From the NCBI RefSeq assembly GCF_029338555.1, contig NZ_CP119989.1, positions 1,116,001-1,180,000 on the forward strand: 64,000 nucleotides of DNA, read 5' to 3'. Of the stretch, positions 60,133 through 64,000 are shown one piece after another. A program made the translations under genes and the position numbers. Source of the stretch: Halobaculum marinum (GTDB lineage: Archaea > Halobacteriota > Halobacteria > Halobacteriales > Haloferacaceae). Position 1 is the first letter of the stretch, and the number at the start of each line of letters is the position of its first letter. A model generated the notes under the pieces. That model had not been told where the DNA came from. It ran no database searches and saw only the letters and a program-made list of their open reading frames with translations.

Positions 60133-60753
60133 TCACTCGACTCCGGGGGGAACGTCGTCACCGCCGAGTTTCATGCCGGTCGAGTAGTAGCGGTTCGCGG
60201 TCGCCGACACCGTGAACGCGACGACGACGAACGCGAACCACCCCAGGTCGGGCACCAGCGTGAACGGGTAGGCGCCGACCCACACCGCCGCCAGCAACGC
60301 CGCCGACACCGCCGACAGCCCGAGGTAGTACTCGCTCCACGGAATCTCGTTGCCGCGCACGACGTCGAGGTAGATTTCGACGTCCTCCAGCGCCGGCGTC
60401 GCGTCGACGGTGCCGCGGTCTTTGTCGAACTCGACGAGGCCGGCGTCGTCGAGGCGTGGGAGGTGCGACTGCTGGAGCGCGGTGTACACTCGCTTTCGCT
60501 CGGCGTAGTCCACCTCGGCGACGGTGACGTCGTTCTCCCAGGCCGCGACGCGTTCGGAGAGATCCCCCAACTCGTGAGTGCGCTCCTCTGCCGTCGCAAT
60601 CGCGTGGAGCGCGTTGCGTCTCCGCGTGTTCCCGAGGACGTCGAACAGTTCCTCCTCGGAGACGCCGTGCGGCTCACCGTCCTCGTCGTCGTACCCGCTG
60701 GCCGTGGTCCGTTCGGCCGGGCCGCCGCCGCTGGGCATCGTGGTCCCCGACAT
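60133..60753 (-). CDS. Winged-helix regulator with two C-terminal TM segments (DUF7344-like)
   Basis: A 206-residue protein. Residues 30-115 form the haloarchaeal winged-helix pattern SEEELFDVLGNTRRRNALHA, LGDLSERVAAWENDVTVAEV, YAERKRVYTALQQSHLPRLD, DAGLVEFDKDRGTV. Two TM segments follow (about 145-190), so it could be a membrane-bound one-component regulator. Adjacent to the DUF1102 genes on both sides (operon with one, divergent from the other), it is the likely local controller of the surface-protein cluster. ATG at 60753. Confidence 0.8.
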   Translation of the reverse strand: MSGTTMPSGGGPAERTTASGYDDEDGEPHGVSEEELFDVLGNTRRRNALHAIATAEERTHELGDLSERVAAWENDVTVAEVDYAERKRVYTALQQSHLPRLDDAGLVEFDKDRGTVDATPALEDVEIYLDVVRGNEIPWSEYYLGLSAVSAALLAAVWVGAYPFTLVPDLGWFAFVVVAFTVSATANRYYSTGMKLGGDDVPPGVE

Positions 60754-61136
60754 GTCCTTTCATACTTGTCTGACATTTGTCGTCCAATAAGTGTGTCCGT
60801 TATTTTCACTTACATTTCTCCGGTGGCAGTGGTTTATATACTCCAGCAATCTCCCGTGGAAATTTGGCTTTATTTCGGTGGCAGAAGTTTGTAATATCTC
60901 GGCACCCACCTCGATCTGATCCTCCCTGAACAGCCGTGAATCGGCGCACTGGTGCCTCAGTAGTGTCATTTCGGAACGCGGCCGATCGAACCGCGATCTG
61001 CTCGATCCCGGCGGTTCAGGGTGGGTCTGTGGGTATCACAGCGCGATCCTTCAGCCGCTCAGACAGGTCAATACAGTAACCAACCCTGTGGTAGCCATGA
61101 GTGAGCACACCTCCGAGACGGTGTGCGTGAACAACG
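60754..61136. promoter_or_regulatory. 383-bp divergent A/T-rich promoter region
   Basis: Among the most A/T-rich stretches of the window. On the minus side TTATTGG about 34 bp from the regulator ATG is a TATA candidate. On the plus side GGTTTATATAC (60831-60841) and TTTGTAATATC (60888-60898) are TATA-like and both are preceded by CGGTGGCAG (60821-60829, 60876-60884). A further candidate AATACAGTAACC (61070-61081) lies nearer the DUF1102 gene. No gene is supported; a small RNA or long 5' leader cannot be excluded. Confidence 0.5.
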
Positions 61137-61763
61137 ATGCAACGACGCAAGTTCCTCGCAGGTGTGGGATCGCTCGCGGCCGGCACGGCCGCTGCAATGG
61201 GTACGGGTGCGTTTTCGATCGTCTCCGCGAGCCGTTCGCTCAACGTGAACGTCGCGGGTGACCGGCAGGCGTACCTCGGCCTCGACCCGTCGATCAGTCA
61301 GTACGCGTCGATCAACTCCAGCGGCCAGATGGAGTTGGAGTTCGACGGCTCCAACGGCCAGAACGGCGCGGGGCTGAACGACGAGGCGAACTCGCTGTTC
61401 CAGAACGTCTTCAAGATCACCAACAACGGCTCAGACTCGATCAACGTCGTCGTCAGCGGCCTGGACACGAGCACGAGCGACGGCGACGGTGTGGACCCGA
61501 TGACGGTGTACTGGACGTCGAGCGAAGTCGACGAGAACTCGCCGGCGTACACGGAGATGTCCGTGATGACCGGCTCCCCCAACCCGCTCGGGGACGAGAA
61601 CTGGGGGACCACCACGCAGCTCCTCACGCTCGACGCCGGTGAGAGCGCGTACATGCACCTGGAGTTCTACCTGAGCGACTCGAACACGCTCAGCGACGTC
61701 AAGACGAACCCCGCGGACATCCCCGAGGAGCTCGGGCTGTACGCGCAGGGGTACAACCGCTGA
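61137..61763 (+). CDS. DUF1102/TasA-like secreted protein
   Basis: A 208-residue exported protein. Signal MQRRKFLAGVGSLAAGTAAA with a twin-arginine pattern, then MGTGAFSIVSA, the GTGAF block typical of SipW-type substrates. The mature N-terminus SRSLNVNVAGDRQAYLGLDP is the DUF1102 hallmark, followed by beta-rich TNNGSDSINVVVSGLDTSTS, STQLLTLDAGESA-like region and YMHLEFYLSDSNTL. By analogy with TasA/AbpA, the N-terminal strand could act as a donor strand in fibre assembly; this is an inference. First gene of a plus-strand operon of at least three. Confidence 0.8.
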   Translation: MQRRKFLAGVGSLAAGTAAAMGTGAFSIVSASRSLNVNVAGDRQAYLGLDPSISQYASINSSGQMELEFDGSNGQNGAGLNDEANSLFQNVFKITNNGSDSINVVVSGLDTSTSDGDGVDPMTVYWTSSEVDENSPAYTEMSVMTGSPNPLGDENWGTTTQLLTLDAGESAYMHLEFYLSDSNTLSDVKTNPADIPEELGLYAQGYNR

Positions 61764-61834
61764 GAATCGCCGGCCACGACTACCATCCGTCGTCACGCCG
61801 TCCGGCGTGAGCGGGTGATGGATACTACCAACAT

Positions 61835-62404
61835 ATGAAACGACGGAACCTCGTGCTGGGAATCGGAGCCTCTCTGCTGAGTCTCTCGACAGCGATGGGG
61901 ACCGGGGCGTTCTCCACAGTGAGTGCCTCACGTACCGTGTCGGTCTCCGTCGCTGACGACGACGACGCGTACTTGGGGCTCACCCAGCGCGGGAGCGGTC
62001 GGCGATCGTACACCGACGGCGTCCCCGATACGATCGGGTTCGACATCCCCTCCCCGTCTGACGACGACTACGGGGGCACCGACCCCGAGGGGCTCGGGGC
62101 CGACTCGGTGTACCGATTCGGACACGACGCCGGGAACGACGAACGCGGCCTGTTCGCCGTGAGAAACCAGGGGACGAACCCGATCCGGGTGTACAGCACA
62201 CAACCGGACCGGGAGGACGTGCCGAGCGTCGTCATGTACGACATCGACTCCGGCGACACCCTGACCGAGAGTGACCCGTCGGCGGTGCTCGGCGTCGGCG
62301 ACGTGCTCGTCTGCGGACTGGAGATCGACACGTACGGCGTCCCGGTCCGCGAGGACGAGTACGACCTGACGCTCACGATCAACGGCGTCGCGACGAACGA
62401 GTAA
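61835..62404 (+). CDS. DUF1102/TasA-like secreted protein
   Basis: A 189-residue exported protein, paralogous to its upstream neighbour. Signal MKRRNLVLGIGASLLSLSTA with MGTGAFSTVSA, mature start SRTVSVSVADDDDAYLGLTQ. The body has FAVRNQGTNPIRVYSTQPDR and a C-terminal beta strand DLTLTINGVATNE. No anchor. 71 bp after the previous gene, 53 bp before the next, no TATA candidate at the expected place, so likely part of the same operon. Confidence 0.8.
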   Translation: MKRRNLVLGIGASLLSLSTAMGTGAFSTVSASRTVSVSVADDDDAYLGLTQRGSGRRSYTDGVPDTIGFDIPSPSDDDYGGTDPEGLGADSVYRFGHDAGNDERGLFAVRNQGTNPIRVYSTQPDREDVPSVVMYDIDSGDTLTESDPSAVLGVGDVLVCGLEIDTYGVPVREDEYDLTLTINGVATNE

Positions 62405-62457
62405 CACCCACTCGGAGCACGGCGGTTCGACTCCGCCGGTGGGTTTCACAGATCGTA

Positions 62458-64000
62458 ATGAAACGAGTCGCCGCCGCGGTCTCCCTGCTGGCCCTCTCGG
62501 GAGCACTCGTGTTCCCATCAGCCGCCGCACCGTTCGCCCTCTCCCAATCTGACGTGATCACGCAAGACGTGTCGCTCGCCCCGACGTCTGCCCCCAACGG
62601 CGACTACGCCTACCTCGACGACGACGAACTCGTCGTCGACCTCACCGCCTCGAACCCGAACCTCGCGGGGGACGCCGAGGGGGTCAACCCCGACGCCGTC
62701 ACGACCATATCGAACGTCTTCCGGATCCACTACAACGGCTCGCAGTACGCGCACGTCTGGATCACAGACGAGTCCGACGCCGTGACGTTCGTCGTCGACG
62801 GCGAGCCGATCCAGTCCGAGGCGGCCAACGTCACACTCGGGCCGAACGAGTCGGTCGCAGTCGGGGTCGTCGTCGACACGACCGGCGACGGCGGCGACGG
62901 GCTGATCGACCAGATCCAGGTGAACGCCCGTGTCGCCGACCCCGAGACGGCGACCGTCGCGACCGGCGGCGGCACGGGCGGCGACGACTCGGACGACACG
63001 AGCGTCGGCGTCGCCACCACCTCGATCCGACAGTCCGCACCGAGCGAGACCGAGCGGCGGGTCGAGGTGCGCAATCCCGACGGGTCGGTCGGCGTCGACC
63101 TCGACCCACTGCCGCTCGACGCCGGCGGGAACGTCACGCTCGACGAACTCGACCTCACGGCGACCGGCGGAGCCACCGTCGACCTCGGACTCGACGTGTC
63201 GGCGCCGGACACCGACGCCGGCCCCGGGTCTCTCCTCGGCGTCGAGTCGCTCGGGGCCGTCGCGGTGACCGAGGCGGACGCGGGCAGCGTCGACGCGGCG
63301 ACGCTCCGGTTCAGCGTCTCGCCCGCCTACCTCGACGCCCGGAACGTCGACTCAGACGATCTGACCGTGTTCCGGACCAGCGACGGGGAGACGACGACGC
63401 TGCCGGTCCGTGTCGTCGGGGAGCGCGACGACGGTCGCGTCGTCGTCGAAGCCGACACCCCCGGGTTCTCGACGTTCACCGTCGCCGCGCTTCGGCCGGC
63501 GATCCGAGTCTCCGAGGCGTCGCTCTCGACGACCGACATCGAGGTCGGGGAGCGGACGACCGTCACTGCCCGGGTCAGCAACGACGGGCGCGCCGCCGGC
63601 GAACGGACGCTACGGGTGACGCTCGACGGCGACCTGGTCGCCGAACGGGTCGTCGACCTCGCTCCGAACGAGACGACGACCGTGACGGTCGACGTCGCCC
63701 CCGACGGGCCGGGGAGCTACGAGGTCGCCGTCGACGGCACGACTGCGGGCACCCTCGTGGTCGCGGATGGAGAGTCGACCGACGACGCGGCCGCCGGTGG
63801 CGCAACCCTGACCGAACAGTCCGACCTCGGAGACACCACGCCGGGTGGAGCGTCAACTTCGGGGGCCGGGACGGTCGCGGACGGCGAACCCGACGTGGCG
63901 ACCGCCGGTCCGGTCGAGGAGCCGGCGGGACTCGGACTGCCCGAGGTCGGCGGCCTCACGGTCGCGGTCGCGCTGGTGGTCGCGACGCTCCTGCTCGTCC
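62458..64000 (+). CDS. DUF1102-like surface protein with PGF-pre-PGF-like, CARDB-like and TM regions (3' end outside window)
   Basis: At least 514 residues, open at the right edge. Signal MKRVAAAVSLLALSGALVFP, then a DUF1102-like domain (about 30-165, QDVSLAPTSAPNGDYAYLDD, NPDAVTTISNVFRIHYNGSQ). The middle domain ends with DTPGFSTFTVAAL near residue 333, the PGF-pre-PGF-like pattern. A CARDB-like Ig-type domain follows (about 342-435, SEASLSTTDIEVGERTTVTA). After an acidic Gly/Thr/Ser linker, a TM segment begins (GGLTVAVALVVATLLLV). It may anchor or nucleate fibres of the small paralogues. The remaining C-terminus and perhaps a SipW-type peptidase should lie just outside. Confidence 0.78.
   Translation, partial: MKRVAAAVSLLALSGALVFPSAAAPFALSQSDVITQDVSLAPTSAPNGDYAYLDDDELVVDLTASNPNLAGDAEGVNPDAVTTISNVFRIHYNGSQYAHVWITDESDAVTFVVDGEPIQSEAANVTLGPNESVAVGVVVDTTGDGGDGLIDQIQVNARVADPETATVATGGGTGGDDSDDTSVGVATTSIRQSAPSETERRVEVRNPDGSVGVDLDPLPLDAGGNVTLDELDLTATGGATVDLGLDVSAPDTDAGPGSLLGVESLGAVAVTEADAGSVDAATLRFSVSPAYLDARNVDSDDLTVFRTSDGETTTLPVRVVGERDDGRVVVEADTPGFSTFTVAALRPAIRVSEASLSTTDIEVGERTTVTARVSNDGRAAGERTLRVTLDGDLVAERVVDLAPNETTTVTVDVAPDGPGSYEVAVDGTTAGTLVVADGESTDDAAAGGATLTEQSDLGDTTPGGASTSGAGTVADGEPDVATAGPVEEPAGLGLPEVGGLTVAVALVVATLLLV

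Noticed and set aside
61098-61136. Upstream ATG before the DUF1102 gene at 61137
   Set aside because: It is in another frame and does not continue into a signal peptide; the ATG at 61137 starts the signal sequence.

Overview
The window is chromosomal DNA of a halophilic archaeon (class Halobacteria, probably order Haloferacales). Evidence: about 70% G+C with a strong third-position G/C bias, highly acidic proteins, leaderless transcripts with TATA-like boxes 25-30 bp upstream of starts, and typical haloarchaeal families (Bat-type sensors, 7TM histidine kinases, winged-helix/TM regulators, an archaeal mevalonate-pathway decarboxylase). About 54 genes are supported. I see no rRNA, tRNA, CRISPR array or intact insertion sequence.

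Layout. 1-3.4 kb: end of a glpABC glycerol-3-phosphate dehydrogenase operon. 3.6-7.7 kb: a Bat-like multidomain sensor-regulator and a small winged-helix protein. 7.7-9.8 kb: arsR-arsC with a coupled, unrecognised membrane protein. 10-17 kb: isoleucyl-tRNA synthetase, an acidic unknown, a CDC48-type AAA ATPase and a methyltransferase. 17-28 kb: an M14-like carboxypeptidase, Lhr helicase, a 49-residue zinc-ribbon protein, NDH-2-like oxidoreductase, a mevalonate decarboxylase, a histidine kinase and 3-hydroxyacyl-CoA dehydrogenase. 28-32.4 kb: a helix-hairpin-helix protein, the gluconeogenic pair fba (class I aldolase) and fbp with a perfect match to the haloarchaeal TrmB operator, and a second 7TM kinase. 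32.4-41 kb: a zinc-ribbon/beta-grasp protein, an S9 peptidase, an acyl-CoA carboxylase carboxyltransferase, two PH-like membrane proteins and a DoxX-like protein. 40.5-45 kb: a MaoC hydratase divergent from a CitE-like lyase, then two divergent glutamate dehydrogenases. 45-50 kb: a membrane protein under a 16-bp palindromic operator, MOSC, DUF3179 lipoprotein, formamidase and a PAS kinase. 50-57.7 kb: two giant secreted FG-GAP proteins with repetitive acidic/Asn-rich tails. 58-59.3 kb: a sugar-acid dehydratase. 59.4-64 kb: a cluster of DUF1102/TasA-like secreted proteins with a winged-helix/TM regulator, cut off at the right edge.

Functional themes are glycerol and gluconeogenic carbon flow (glpABC, fba-fbp, sugar-acid dehydratase), acyl-CoA and glutamate metabolism (carboxylase, MaoC, CitE-like, GDHs, 3-hydroxyacyl-CoA dehydrogenase), membrane-coupled sensing, and a secreted surface/matrix region at the right end. 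The most promising under-described elements are the DUF1102 cluster at 59.6-64 kb, the paired FG-GAP giants with matching promoters, and several compact operators embedded in core promoters.
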